Program-made: the position numbers and the translations under genes
From: an uncultured Porphyromonadaceae bacterium
GTDB lineage: Bacteria; Bacteroidota; Bacteroidia; Bacteroidales; Muribaculaceae
Length of the DNA: 64,000 nt
Assembly (NCBI GenBank): GCA_937892215.1
Contig: CALAVE010000052.1
Location: forward strand, 11,727-75,726
Direction of reading: 5' to 3'
In this document: positions 17,041-25,538 of the stretch, piece after piece
How the letters are laid out: each line of letters opens with the position of its first letter
Position numbering within the stretch: the first letter of the stretch is position 1
The notes under the pieces: model-generated
What the model was told of the DNA's origin: nothing
The model's input: the letters and a program-made list of their open reading frames with translations, nothing else
Database searches by the model: none

Positions 17041-17056
17041 AACAGTGTAGCCTGAC

Positions 17057-17181
17057 GGCATAAAAAAAGAACAAGTTCTTTTTGTTCTGCGCTCGCTTTT
17101 TCGGAACGTTGGCTCCGCCGAAGTTACTCTCGCTCGGCATAAAAAAGAACAAGTTCTTTTTGTTCTGCGCTCGCTTTTTCG
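17057..17181 (+). repeat. Two copies of a 46-bp direct repeat upstream of the ABC exporter
   Basis: Copy 1 (17057-17103) and copy 2 (17136-17181) are identical except for one extra A in copy 1. Each begins GGCATAAAAAAGAAC, contains the inverted repeat AAAAAGAAC-AA-GTTCTTTTT and ends GCGCTCGCTTTTTCG. Copy 2 supplies the -33 box of the exporter promoter and is followed by TAACTTTG. Copy 1 is followed by GAACGTTG, a damaged version of the same box. Confidence 0.85.
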
Positions 17182-17189
17182 TAACTTTG
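17157..17189 (+). promoter_or_regulatory. Promoter of the ABC exporter operon
   Basis: TTTG (17159-17162, within a run of T), a 19-nt spacer, then TAACTTTG (17182-17189): a full consensus match. The -7 box ends five bases before the ATG at 17195, implying an almost leaderless transcript. Confidence 0.75.
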
Positions 17190-17194
17190 ACCCT

Positions 17195-18955
17195 ATGATT
17201 AAGACATTAACCAAACAAATCAAGCAATACGGGAAAGCATCGTTACTAACCCCCATAGTGACTTCGCTGGAGGTGGTGATGGAAGTACTTATTCCTTATG
17301 TTACGGCTCTGCTGATAGACCGCGGCATCACTGCGGGCGATATGCCGGCCGTGTATCGCTACGGGCTGATAATGCTGGGGATGGCGCTGCTGAGCCTCAC
17401 GTTCGGCATCGCGGCAGGTCAGTTGGCATCGTACGCGTCGTCGGGGTTCGCGGCCAATCTGCGCAATGCCATGTACCGCAACATACAGCGGTTCTCGTTT
17501 GGCGACATCGACAAATTCAGCACGTCGGGGCTGGTGACACGAATGACTACCGACGTGACAAACTTGCAGAACGCTTATCAGCAGATACTGCGCATCACGG
17601 TACGCGCGCCGTTCCGCATGGTGTTCTCTGTGATAATGTGCTTCGTGATTGACGCGCGACTGAGCGTTATCTTCCTGGTGGCTCTGGTGGTACTGTCGGC
17701 AGTGATATTCACTATTATCCGCAAGGTTTCGGCGGTGTTCACACAGGTTTTCAAGCAGTACGACGCGCTCAACTCGAGCGTTCGCGAGAACGTGGTGGGC
17801 ATTCGTGTAGTGAAAGCCTTTGTGCGCGAGGACTTTGAGAAGGAAAAGTTTGGGCGTGCCGCCTATGGGCTCTATCGGCTCTACGTGAAGGCCGAGGGCA
17901 TGATGGCGCTTAACCACCCGGTGATGAATCTGGTGACCTACGCGTGCATTATAGCCCTGTCGTGGTGGGGAGCGCACTACGTGGTGGACGGCTCGCTCAC
18001 GACCGGTGAACTGACATCACTGTTTACCTACGTGATGAGCATACTGATGTCGCTGATGATGCTGAGCATGATTTTTGTGATGCTCACCATGAGTGCGGCA
18101 AGCGGCAAGCGAGTGGCCGAAGTAATCAACGAGGTTCCCGACATAGAGAATCCGCAGAACCCCATAACAGACCTGACCGACGGCAGCATAGACTTTGACA
18201 ACGTGAGTTTCGCCTACAACGAGGGCAGCGGCGACTACGCGCTGAGCGACGTAACCCTACATATCCGCTCCGGAGAGTCGATAGGCCTGATAGGCGGAAC
18301 GGGAAGCGGCAAATCAAGTGTGGTGAGCCTTGTGAGCCGTCTGTATGACACCAGCGAAGGTACGGTGACAGTTGGCGGTCACGACGTTCGCGAATACGAC
18401 CTGACCGTGCTGCGCGACAACGTGGCCGTGGTGCTGCAGAAAAACACCCTGTTCAGCGGAACCATTCTGGACAACCTGCGCTGGGGAAACCCCGATGCCA
18501 CCCCGGAGGAATGTCGCCAAGCCTGCCAACTGGCGTGCGCCGACGAGTTCATCAGCCAGATGCCCGATGGGTACAACTCGGTGATAGAACAAGGCGGAAG
18601 CAATGTGAGCGGAGGACAGAAGCAGCGACTGTGCATAGCGCGCGCTCTGCTGAAGAAGCCCAAGATACTAATTCTGGACGACTCCACCAGCGCCTGCGAC
18701 ACGGCCACCGATGCCAGAATACGCCGCGCCTTCCGCGAGCAGATTCCGGGCACCACTAAACTAATCATAGCGCAACGAATCTCGAGCGTTAAGGATTGCG
18801 ACCGCATAGTGGTGATGGACAGCGGCAAGGTGAGCGGTTTCGACACGCACGAGAACCTGCTCAAGACCAACGATATATATAAGGAAATCAACGCCATCCA
18901 GACCGACGAGGGAGGCGACTTTGACTTCTCGCACAGAAAGGAGGTGGCACAATGA
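17195..18955 (+). CDS. ABC exporter subunit with degenerate ATPase site
   Basis: A 586-residue half-transporter with an N-terminal six-helix exporter domain (about 1-310) and a C-terminal ATPase domain. Walker A is GGTGSGKSS and the signature is VSGGQ. However, Walker B ends LILDDSTSA (Asp where the catalytic Glu belongs), and the H-loop reads IIAQRISS (Gln for His). This is the pattern of the non-hydrolysing half of heterodimeric exporters such as TM287/288 or BmrCD. Its stop overlaps the next start by 4 bp (ATGA), so the two subunits are translationally coupled. Substrate is unknown; lipids or drugs are typical of the class. The promoter lies directly upstream within the 46-bp repeat. Confidence 0.93.
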   Translation: MIKTLTKQIKQYGKASLLTPIVTSLEVVMEVLIPYVTALLIDRGITAGDMPAVYRYGLIMLGMALLSLTFGIAAGQLASYASSGFAANLRNAMYRNIQRFSFGDIDKFSTSGLVTRMTTDVTNLQNAYQQILRITVRAPFRMVFSVIMCFVIDARLSVIFLVALVVLSAVIFTIIRKVSAVFTQVFKQYDALNSSVRENVVGIRVVKAFVREDFEKEKFGRAAYGLYRLYVKAEGMMALNHPVMNLVTYACIIALSWWGAHYVVDGSLTTGELTSLFTYVMSILMSLMMLSMIFVMLTMSAASGKRVAEVINEVPDIENPQNPITDLTDGSIDFDNVSFAYNEGSGDYALSDVTLHIRSGESIGLIGGTGSGKSSVVSLVSRLYDTSEGTVTVGGHDVREYDLTVLRDNVAVVLQKNTLFSGTILDNLRWGNPDATPEECRQACQLACADEFISQMPDGYNSVIEQGGSNVSGGQKQRLCIARALLKKPKILILDDSTSACDTATDARIRRAFREQIPGTTKLIIAQRISSVKDCDRIVVMDSGKVSGFDTHENLLKTNDIYKEINAIQTDEGGDFDFSHRKEVAQ

Positions 18956-20799
18956 AACGCAAAGACACACTCTGGCGGCTGCTGCGCTATGTGGTGGGGA
19001 ATTACCGGTTCTCGTTCCTGGCGGTGGCGCTGTGCATCATGGTCACAGCCGGCACCACACTGGTGTCGAACCTGTTTATCCGCACGCTGATAGACGATTA
19101 CATAACGCCGCTGACGCAGGTTACCTATCCTGAGTATAAGTCGCTGGCACAGACCCTGTTCGTACTGGGACTGGTGCTCACTTTCGGGGCGGCCTGCTCG
19201 TATGCCTACAATCGCATAATGATTAACGTGAGCCAGGGGACCATGCTGCGCCTGCGCAAGGATATGTTCAGCCACATGCAGACGCTGCCCATACGCTACT
19301 TCGACTCGCACTCTCACGGCGACATCATGTCGGCCTACACCAACGACATCGACACCCTGCGCCAGATGATAAGTCAGAGCCTTCCGCAGGCGCTCAACTC
19401 AATAATCACTATCGTAGCCACACTGTGCTCCATGGTGGTGATGAGCATTCCGCTAACCATTGTTTCAATTCTGCTTGCCGTGGTGATGGCCATAGCCACC
19501 ACCAAACTGAGCAAACGCTCGCGCACGCACTTTGTGAAGCAGCAGAAAGACCTCGCCGCGCTCAACGGTTACATAGAAGAAATGGTGAGCGGGCAGCGCG
19601 TGGTGAAGGTGTTCTGCCACGAAGACGAGGCGATAGAGCAATTTGAGCGACTCAACGAGACGTTGCGCTCAAGCGCGTTCAACGCCAACCGCATAGCCAA
19701 CATAGTGATGCCAGTGAACGGCAATCTGGGCAACCTGGGGTACGTGCTGCTGGCCGTGGTGGGCGCGTCCATAGCCCTGAGCGGCGAGTATGGCCTCACG
19801 CTGGGCACGCTGGTGGCGTTCCTCACGCTCAACAAGAGTTTCACTCAGCCCATCTCTCACGTAAGCCAGCAGATTAACAGCATCATCACCGCCTCGGCCG
19901 GAGCCGAGCGCCTGTTTGCCATTCTGGACGAGCCGAGCGAGACCGACAACGGCAACGTGACCCTTGTGAACGCCGAGACCGATAGCGACGGAAACATAGT
20001 GGAAACTGACCACCGCACCGAGATGTGGGCATGGAAACAAGCCGCGGAAGACGGGCGGAGCCGCTACACAAAGGTAGAGGGCGGCGTGTCGTTCAATATG
20101 GTGGATTTCAGTTACGACGACAGCCGGCTCGTGCTTGAGGACATCGTGCTCAACGCTATGCCCGACCAGAAGATAGCCTTCGTGGGCGGAACCGGAGCCG
20201 GGAAGACCACCATCACCAACCTGATAAACCGTTTCTACGATATTCAAGACGGCAAGGTGCTCTACGACGGCATCAGCATCAACGACATCAGCAAGCCGCA
20301 CCTGCGCCGCAGTCTGGGCATGGTGCTCCAAGAGACGCACTTGTTTACCGGCACCGTGCTCGACAACATCCGCTACGGGCGCCTCGACGCCACCGACGAA
20401 GAGTGCCGTGCGGCGGCTAGGCTGGTGAACGCCGACGACTTCATCCGCCGCCTGAGCGACGGCTACAACACCATGCTAAGCGGTGACGGTGGCAACCTGA
20501 GCCAGGGTGAGCGTCAGTTGCTGGCCATTGCTCGCGCGGCGGTGGCCAATCCGCCGGTTCTGATACTGGACGAGGCCACATCGAGCATCGACACCCGCAC
20601 CGAGTTGCTGGTTCAGCGCGGCATGGACTCGCTGATGAAAGGGCGCACCACGTTTGTAATCGCACATCGCTTGTCAACGGTGCGCAATGCCGATTGCATC
20701 ATAGTTCTGGAAAAAGGTCACATAATTGAGCAGGGAACGCACGACGAGCTCATAGCCTTGGGCGGAAAGTACCATCAACTCTACACAGGCGGCCTCTGA
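18952..20799 (+). CDS. ABC exporter subunit with catalytic ATPase site
   Basis: A 615-residue half-transporter that pairs with the preceding gene. It has six N-terminal membrane helices (about 15-310) and a C-terminal ATPase domain with Walker A GGTGAGKTT, Walker B LILDEATSS with the catalytic Glu, and an intact H-loop (VIAHRLST). Its signature is altered (LSQGE instead of LSGGQ). That is complementary to its partner: the catalytic site joins this Walker B with the partner's normal signature, and the degenerate site joins the other two. Between the membrane and ATPase domains is an acidic insertion (about residues 325-375) not usual in the family. Inner-membrane export of hydrophobic compounds is the likely role. 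Confidence 0.93.
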   Translation: MKRKDTLWRLLRYVVGNYRFSFLAVALCIMVTAGTTLVSNLFIRTLIDDYITPLTQVTYPEYKSLAQTLFVLGLVLTFGAACSYAYNRIMINVSQGTMLRLRKDMFSHMQTLPIRYFDSHSHGDIMSAYTNDIDTLRQMISQSLPQALNSIITIVATLCSMVVMSIPLTIVSILLAVVMAIATTKLSKRSRTHFVKQQKDLAALNGYIEEMVSGQRVVKVFCHEDEAIEQFERLNETLRSSAFNANRIANIVMPVNGNLGNLGYVLLAVVGASIALSGEYGLTLGTLVAFLTLNKSFTQPISHVSQQINSIITASAGAERLFAILDEPSETDNGNVTLVNAETDSDGNIVETDHRTEMWAWKQAAEDGRSRYTKVEGGVSFNMVDFSYDDSRLVLEDIVLNAMPDQKIAFVGGTGAGKTTITNLINRFYDIQDGKVLYDGISINDISKPHLRRSLGMVLQETHLFTGTVLDNIRYGRLDATDEECRAAARLVNADDFIRRLSDGYNTMLSGDGGNLSQGERQLLAIARAAVANPPVLILDEATSSIDTRTELLVQRGMDSLMKGRTTFVIAHRLSTVRNADCIIVLEKGHIIEQGTHDELIALGGKYHQLYTGGL

Positions 20800-20831
20800 A
20801 CCACCGCCCCACTCCGGCGGTCACCGCTCCC

Positions 20832-21311
20832 CTACTCCGTGGCGGTAAACACTGCCGCAGACACCATCTGCGCTATCCGCTCAAGGTAGCGGGCATCGGT
20901 ATCGTCGAAAGTGCCCAGTTCGCGGCTGTCGATATCCAGCACGGCGCACACACGCGACGAAGCGCCGAACACCGGCACCACAATCTCGCTGCGCGACAGG
21001 CTGCTGCACGCAATGTGGCCGGGGAACTGCTCCACGTCGGGGACCACCACCGTCTCGCGCCGAGCCCACGCAGTGCCGCACACTCCGCGGCCGTGCTTAA
21101 TGCGGTAACAGGCCACCGGTCCCTGGAATGGCCCCAGAACCAGTAACTCGCCTTTCACAAGATAGAATCCTGTCCACCAGAAGCCCATAGCCTCGTGGAT
21201 AGCCGCGGCCACATTGGCCAGCACGCTCACCTGCTCAGTCTCGCCGTCGGTAAGGCCCTGAATCTGCAGGAGCAATTCTTCGTAACGCTTAGTTTTCTCT
21301 GTGTTTACCAT
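20832..21311 (-). CDS. GAF-domain free methionine-(R)-sulfoxide reductase
   Basis: A 159-residue single GAF-domain protein of the fRMsr (MsrC) type, which reduces free methionine-R-sulfoxide in the cytoplasm with the help of thioredoxin. The family hallmarks are present: FWWTGFYLV, GRGVCGTAW and HIACSSLSRSEIVVPV, giving the reactive cysteines, followed by GVLD-like AVLDIDS. I chose the ATG at 21311 (MVNTEKTKRYEEL). The frame is open about 300 bp further upstream, but that part lies within the uracil-DNA glycosylase gene. The start overlaps the end of that gene by 7 bp, so the two are probably co-translated. Confidence 0.88.
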   Translation of the reverse strand: MVNTEKTKRYEELLLQIQGLTDGETEQVSVLANVAAAIHEAMGFWWTGFYLVKGELLVLGPFQGPVACYRIKHGRGVCGTAWARRETVVVPDVEQFPGHIACSSLSRSEIVVPVFGASSRVCAVLDIDSRELGTFDDTDARYLERIAQMVSAAVFTATE

Positions 21312-21967
21312 TGTATGGGTGTTTTTCCGTGTTTCACAAGATAATCGTTGGCAAGCGAGAAATGGTGATTGCCGAAAAATCCGCGGTAGGCCGAGAGTGG
21401 CGACGGGTGAGCCGATGTGAGTACCAAGTGGCGCTCGCGGTCGATTAGCGCTCCCTTGCGGATGGCGTAACTGCCCCAGAGGATGAAGACCAGGTTTTGG
21501 CGGTTTTGCGCCAAGTGTGCCACCACTTCGTCGGTAAATCGTTCCCATCCACGGTTCTGGTGCGACCCGGCACGATGCGCCTCCACGGTGAGAGTGGCGT
21601 TGAGAAGCAGGACACCCTGCCTCGCCCAACGCGTGAGGTCGCCGCTGGCCGGGATGGGGGCACCTGTATCGTTGTGCACCTCACGGAAGATGTTCTGCAG
21701 CGACGGCGGGAACGGCACACCCTCGTTCACCGAGAAGCACAGCCCGTTGGCCTGCCCCACGTCGTGATATGGGTCCTGCCCCAGTATCACCACTTTCACG
21801 TGAGTGAACGGCGCGGCATCGAAGGCCGCGAAAATCTTGTTTCCGGGCGGGAACACCTGCTTGGTGCTGTATTCTTGCCTCACAAACTGCGTTAGCGCCG
21901 CAAAATAGTCCTTGTCCCACTCGGCGGCCAATTCCTGCTTCCAACTTTGCTCTATCTTCACATCCAT
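21305..21967 (-). CDS. ung: Uracil-DNA glycosylase (family 1)
   Basis: A 220-residue base-excision repair enzyme that removes uracil from DNA. It has the catalytic water-activating motif GQDPYHDVGQANGLCFS, the LNATLTVEA and HQNRGWERFTD segments, and the DNA-intercalating HPSPLSAYRGFFG loop with catalytic His. Length matches the family when started at the ATG giving MDVKIEQSW (21967); a start ten codons earlier is possible. It ends 7 bp inside the sulfoxide reductase gene, suggesting a two-gene stress/repair operon. It is divergent from the tRNA promoter. Confidence 0.95.
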   Translation of the reverse strand: MDVKIEQSWKQELAAEWDKDYFAALTQFVRQEYSTKQVFPPGNKIFAAFDAAPFTHVKVVILGQDPYHDVGQANGLCFSVNEGVPFPPSLQNIFREVHNDTGAPIPASGDLTRWARQGVLLLNATLTVEAHRAGSHQNRGWERFTDEVVAHLAQNRQNLVFILWGSYAIRKGALIDRERHLVLTSAHPSPLSAYRGFFGNHHFSLANDYLVKHGKTPIQW

Positions 21968-22010
21968 TGTTGTACGGAGGGTCTTTTTCGTTAGCATTTC
22001 GGCTTAAACC

Positions 22011-22042
22011 TTTGCGAAGTTACAAATTTTGCAGTAACTTTG
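22011..22042 (+). promoter_or_regulatory. Promoter of tRNA-Arg
   Basis: TTTG (22011-22014), a 20-nt spacer, then TAACTTTG (22035-22042): a full consensus match 28 bp before the mature tRNA. Confidence 0.75.
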
Positions 22043-22070
22043 CAACTGCGTTAAGAAATGACGCGCACCG

Positions 22071-22142
22071 GCGCCCATAGTTCAATGGATAGAATAGAGG
22101 ATTCCGGTTCCTCCGATTGGGGTTCGACTCCCCATGGGCGTA
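22071..22142 (+). tRNA. tRNA-Arg (anticodon CCG)
   Basis: A 72-nt cloverleaf. The acceptor stem is GCGCCCA/TGGGCGT (one G-T pair) with discriminator A. The anticodon stem GAGGA/TCCTC closes the loop TTCCGGT with anticodon CCG. The T arm is GGGGTTCGACTCCCC. CCA is not encoded. It reads CGG arginine codons. It has its own promoter and terminator. Confidence 0.93.
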
Positions 22143-22148
22143 CAAGCC

Positions 22149-22185
22149 GAGAGGCCTCCGCAACACCAGGTTACGGAGGCCTCTC
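22149..22185. terminator. Hairpin terminator after tRNA-Arg
   Basis: GAGAGGCCTCCG and CGGAGGCCTCTC form a perfect 12-bp stem around a 13-nt loop, followed by TATTATCGTT. It lies between the tRNA and the convergent end of the polysaccharide operon and may serve both, although neither side has a long T tract. Confidence 0.75.
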
Positions 22186-22209
22186 TATTATCGTTAAAGC
22201 GGATGATTA

Positions 22210-24144
22210 TCAGCTCTTCTTGTCCAGATACTCGTAGATGGAGTTCTTGCTCTTGTACTCGGGCACAATCTGCTTCATCAGTCCCACGACCTTCATGTCG
22301 TCGTATTTGAGACTTTCTTCAATCAGTTCGGAAATCTGCTTGTCCACTTCGTCGAAGTCGTATTCGCGCACATTGGCTATGCGTATCTTCTCGTGGAACG
22401 ACGGCTTGGTGGTCTCTTCCTCGTTGAGCACCTCCTCATAGAGTTTCTCGCCTGAGCGCAGACCGGTATAAACGATGTCCACGTTCTTCACTCCGCTCAT
22501 TTTTATCATTCGCTTGGCAAGGTCGGCAATTTTCACCGGCTTGCCCATGTCGAAGACGAAAATCTCACCGCCCTTGCCCTTGGTTCCGGCTTCGAGCACC
22601 AGTTTGCAGGCCTCGGAGATGAGCATGAAGAAGCGGATGATGTTAGGATGCGTCACAGTCACAGGGCCGCCGGCCATAATCTGGCGGCGGAACAGCGGAA
22701 TCACGGAGCCGTTAGAGCCCAGCACATTACCGAACCGCGTGGTCACGAACTGCGTGCTGCCGGCAATCTTGCCCTCTTCCTCGGCCTTGTTGAGGCTCTG
22801 GACGTAGATTTCGCAGATACGCTTGGAACAGCCCATCACATTGGTGGGGTTCACGGCCTTGTCGGTGGAAATCATCACAAATTTCTTCACGCCGTACTTC
22901 ACTGAGAGGTCGGCTATGACCTTTGTTCCGTAGATGTTGTTCTGCACGCTCTCGCACGGGTTGTTCTCCATCATGGGCACGTGCTTGTAGGCCGCGGCAT
23001 GGAACACATAGTCGGGGCGGAAAGAATTGAAGATGGCTTCCATCCTGTCCTTCTTGCAGATTGAGGTCACCACGGTCTCGGCCTTGATGTTAGGGAACTT
23101 GTCGGCCATCATCAGGCGGATATCGTGCTGTGGCGTCTCGGCCTGGTCTATGAGCATCATCTCAGCCGGCTTGTACTCGGCAATCTGCCTCACCATCTCT
23201 GAGCCAATGCTTCCGGCAGAACCGGTGATAAGAATCTTCTTGCCTGTGAGAAGTGCGCCAACGGACTCCATGTCCACGTTGATTTGCTGACGCGGCAACA
23301 GGTCTTCTATGCTCACCTCGCGGTAAGTGGAGGTGGAGGTGGAATTGTTACTCTCGTTATCGCCTTCCTTCCATTCGGTAGCCTCAGAAGTCATGAAAAT
23401 CTTCACACCGGCCTCCATGAGGTACTCTTGCAACTTTTCGTCGTTGCGGAACTCAGTGTTACGGAGCGGCGACACAAGCACGGCTTTTATTTCGCGCTTG
23501 CTGATTACCTCCGGCAGATGCTCGTCCACATCAAACACGCGCACTCCCATTAACATATCCACCTTAAACTGCTTGTCGTGCGAGATGAATCCCTTGAGTA
23601 TGTACTTGTTAGGTTTCTCGGAACGAATAGTTTTCGCCAAACCCACACCGCCGTCCTTTATTCCGTAGATGAACACCGGCAGGGCGCTGCTGTCGCGATA
23701 TGCGATGTCGTACATAACCTTTACCGCCACGCGCACCAGCCACATAATCATTGTGGCGATGACAAAGATGATGACTATCTGGCGAGTGGGAATTACGCAA
23801 AATATTCCATCGGTGTGACCTTCAAGCAGATACCTGCACCCTATCACCAGCAGCATCGACAGGAAATTAGCGAATGCCACACGCTGCAAGTCAACGAACG
23901 AGGAGAAGCGAATCACACCGGCATAGGTATGGAATAGCCTAAACCCTATAAGACTCACGACCACCATGAGTCCCAGCGTGCGGAGCATTGCCGGCAAGTC
24001 GGGCAGAGTGTGCCCACGATGGAACAGCCAGAACACAGCCAAGCCGGTAAGGAACAGTATCAGGCTGTCGAGCAGCAAGATGCACCAGTAGGGCAGCGAA
24101 CTTCTACTGAAATACCAATTCAGTAACTTATTGAGAACTTTCAT
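22210..24144 (-). CDS. PglF/WbpM-like UDP-GlcNAc 4,6-dehydratase (membrane-bound)
   Basis: A 644-residue protein with four N-terminal membrane helices (about 15-135), a middle nucleotide-binding-like domain, and a C-terminal short-chain dehydrogenase domain. The NAD loop is GSAGSIGSE (about residue 310). The active site STDKAVNPTNVMGCSK has Met in place of the usual Tyr, as in WbpM/PglF. These enzymes convert UDP-GlcNAc to the 4-keto-6-deoxy sugar. It is the last gene of the polysaccharide operon and follows matching PglE-, PglD- and PglC-like genes. That strongly suggests it starts the bacillosamine pathway. A more general CapD-type epimerase/dehydratase name also fits. Confidence 0.88.
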   Translation of the reverse strand: MKVLNKLLNWYFSRSSLPYWCILLLDSLILFLTGLAVFWLFHRGHTLPDLPAMLRTLGLMVVVSLIGFRLFHTYAGVIRFSSFVDLQRVAFANFLSMLLVIGCRYLLEGHTDGIFCVIPTRQIVIIFVIATMIMWLVRVAVKVMYDIAYRDSSALPVFIYGIKDGGVGLAKTIRSEKPNKYILKGFISHDKQFKVDMLMGVRVFDVDEHLPEVISKREIKAVLVSPLRNTEFRNDEKLQEYLMEAGVKIFMTSEATEWKEGDNESNNSTSTSTYREVSIEDLLPRQQINVDMESVGALLTGKKILITGSAGSIGSEMVRQIAEYKPAEMMLIDQAETPQHDIRLMMADKFPNIKAETVVTSICKKDRMEAIFNSFRPDYVFHAAAYKHVPMMENNPCESVQNNIYGTKVIADLSVKYGVKKFVMISTDKAVNPTNVMGCSKRICEIYVQSLNKAEEEGKIAGSTQFVTTRFGNVLGSNGSVIPLFRRQIMAGGPVTVTHPNIIRFFMLISEACKLVLEAGTKGKGGEIFVFDMGKPVKIADLAKRMIKMSGVKNVDIVYTGLRSGEKLYEEVLNEEETTKPSFHEKIRIANVREYDFDEVDKQISELIEESLKYDDMKVVGLMKQIVPEYKSKNSIYEYLDKKS

Positions 24145-24224
24145 TATCGTAATGTATTTAGTCGGGGAATCGGTTAGAATCAGGCATCTATCACATTCGT
24201 GAAGAGATGAGCCTCATCACATCA

Positions 24225-25463
24225 CTATTCCAGATTGTCTTTTATGGAGTTAACAATGAATTGCGCATCAGCATCGGTCACCATAGGTCCGCTGGGCAGA
24301 CACATACCCACCTTGAAGAGCGACTCCGACACACCGTTGACGTAGGCGGGTGAGTTCTTGTAAACCGGCTGCTTGTGCATAGGTTTCCACAACGGGCGGC
24401 TCTCTATGCCCAGCTTGTCCAGATTGATACGCATGGCCTCTACGTTGACATTAGGCTCACACTCGGTATGCACCGAGCCGCCCGCGCGCACAACTCCTGC
24501 GGCACCGCCAACGGCACCGGTTATAGCCTCGGCATAAGCCAGATTCTCGTTCTTCACGCGCAGTTTCTCGTCGAGAGTAACGGTACACAGCCAGAAGTTC
24601 GACTCCATACCCGGCAACTCATCGTGGAACTGTATTCCGTCCACAGAGGCAAACGCCTCCTTGTAGAACTTGGCCAGACGGCGGTGATGAGCTATGTGCT
24701 CGTCGATAACCGTCATCTGACCGCGGCCTATGCCGGCGCAGATGTTAGAAAGGCGATAGTTGTAGCCTATGGCCTCGTGCTGATAGTAAGGATATGCCTC
24801 ACGAGCCTGTGTGGCATACCACATAATCTTGCGTTTCGCGTCTTCGTTAGGGCAAATCAGGGCACCGCCGCCGGAAGTGGTTATTATCTTGTTACCGTTG
24901 AACGAAAGTACACCATACTCACCGAACGTACCCACCATACGGCCGTCGCACTTTGAGCCCATACCTTCGGCAGCGTCCTCAATCAGCGGAATCTCGTACT
25001 TGGCTGCCACTTTCACGATTTCGCTTATCTTTCCGGGCATCCCGTAGAGATACACTGCCATTATGGCTTTAGGTTTCTTTCCGGTCTTGGCGATACGGTC
25101 CTTGATAGCATCCTCCAGAAGCACAGGGTCCATGTTCCAGGTTTCCGGCTCAGAATCCACAAATACCGGAGTTGCTCCCAGATAAGTGATGGGATGAGTA
25201 GATGCGCAGAAAGTGAAGCTCTGCACCAGCACCTCATCACCGGGGCCAACGCCGCAAGCGAGGAGCGACAGATGCACAGCCGCCGTCCCCGACGCCAGAG
25301 CCACCACGCTCTTACCTTCGCCTACAAACTTTTCCAAATCGGCCTCAAAACCATTCACGTTCGGGCCCATTGGGACCACCCAGTTGGTGTCGAAGGCCTC
25401 ATTGATGAACTTCATCTCGTTGCCGCTCATGTGTGCAAGACACAAATAAATTCTCTTATCCAT
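24225..25463 (-). CDS. PglE-like UDP-4-keto-sugar aminotransferase (DegT/DnrJ/EryC1/StrS)
   Basis: A 412-residue PLP enzyme. The Schiff-base lysine sits in LSFNGNKIITTSGGGALI, very close to the PglE signature. Other family marks are ALASGTAAVHLSLLACGVGPGDEVLV near the start and EDAAEGMGSKCDGR before the lysine. With PglF-like and PglD-like genes on either side, the likely reaction is transfer of an amino group from glutamate to the C4 keto group of the UDP-6-deoxy sugar. The protein starts MDKRIYLCLAHMSGNE, typical for this subgroup. The gap to the next gene upstream is 75 bp. Confidence 0.88.
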   Translation of the reverse strand: MDKRIYLCLAHMSGNEMKFINEAFDTNWVVPMGPNVNGFEADLEKFVGEGKSVVALASGTAAVHLSLLACGVGPGDEVLVQSFTFCASTHPITYLGATPVFVDSEPETWNMDPVLLEDAIKDRIAKTGKKPKAIMAVYLYGMPGKISEIVKVAAKYEIPLIEDAAEGMGSKCDGRMVGTFGEYGVLSFNGNKIITTSGGGALICPNEDAKRKIMWYATQAREAYPYYQHEAIGYNYRLSNICAGIGRGQMTVIDEHIAHHRRLAKFYKEAFASVDGIQFHDELPGMESNFWLCTVTLDEKLRVKNENLAYAEAITGAVGGAAGVVRAGGSVHTECEPNVNVEAMRINLDKLGIESRPLWKPMHKQPVYKNSPAYVNGVSESLFKVGMCLPSGPMVTDADAQFIVNSIKDNLE

Positions 25464-25538
25464 ATATTTCGTGTTAAATTTTATGCTTACGTTAATTTTC
25501 CATTATTAAGATTCAAGGCTAAAAATCCTTACATGGAT

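Noticed and set aside
16499..17055. Two short plus-strand frames in the gap before the ABC exporter
   Set aside because: They translate hairpins and the 9-bp tandem repeat (YRTYRTYR-like text). Low complexity and lack of a start context make them non-genes.
16975..17181. Possible CRISPR array
   Set aside because: Repeat units are 9 bp without spacers, or only two 46-bp copies with one 32-bp interval. No cas gene is near.
21312..21629. N-terminal extension of the methionine-sulfoxide reductase
   Set aside because: The upstream frame lies inside ung in another frame and has no similarity; the family-length protein starts at 21311.
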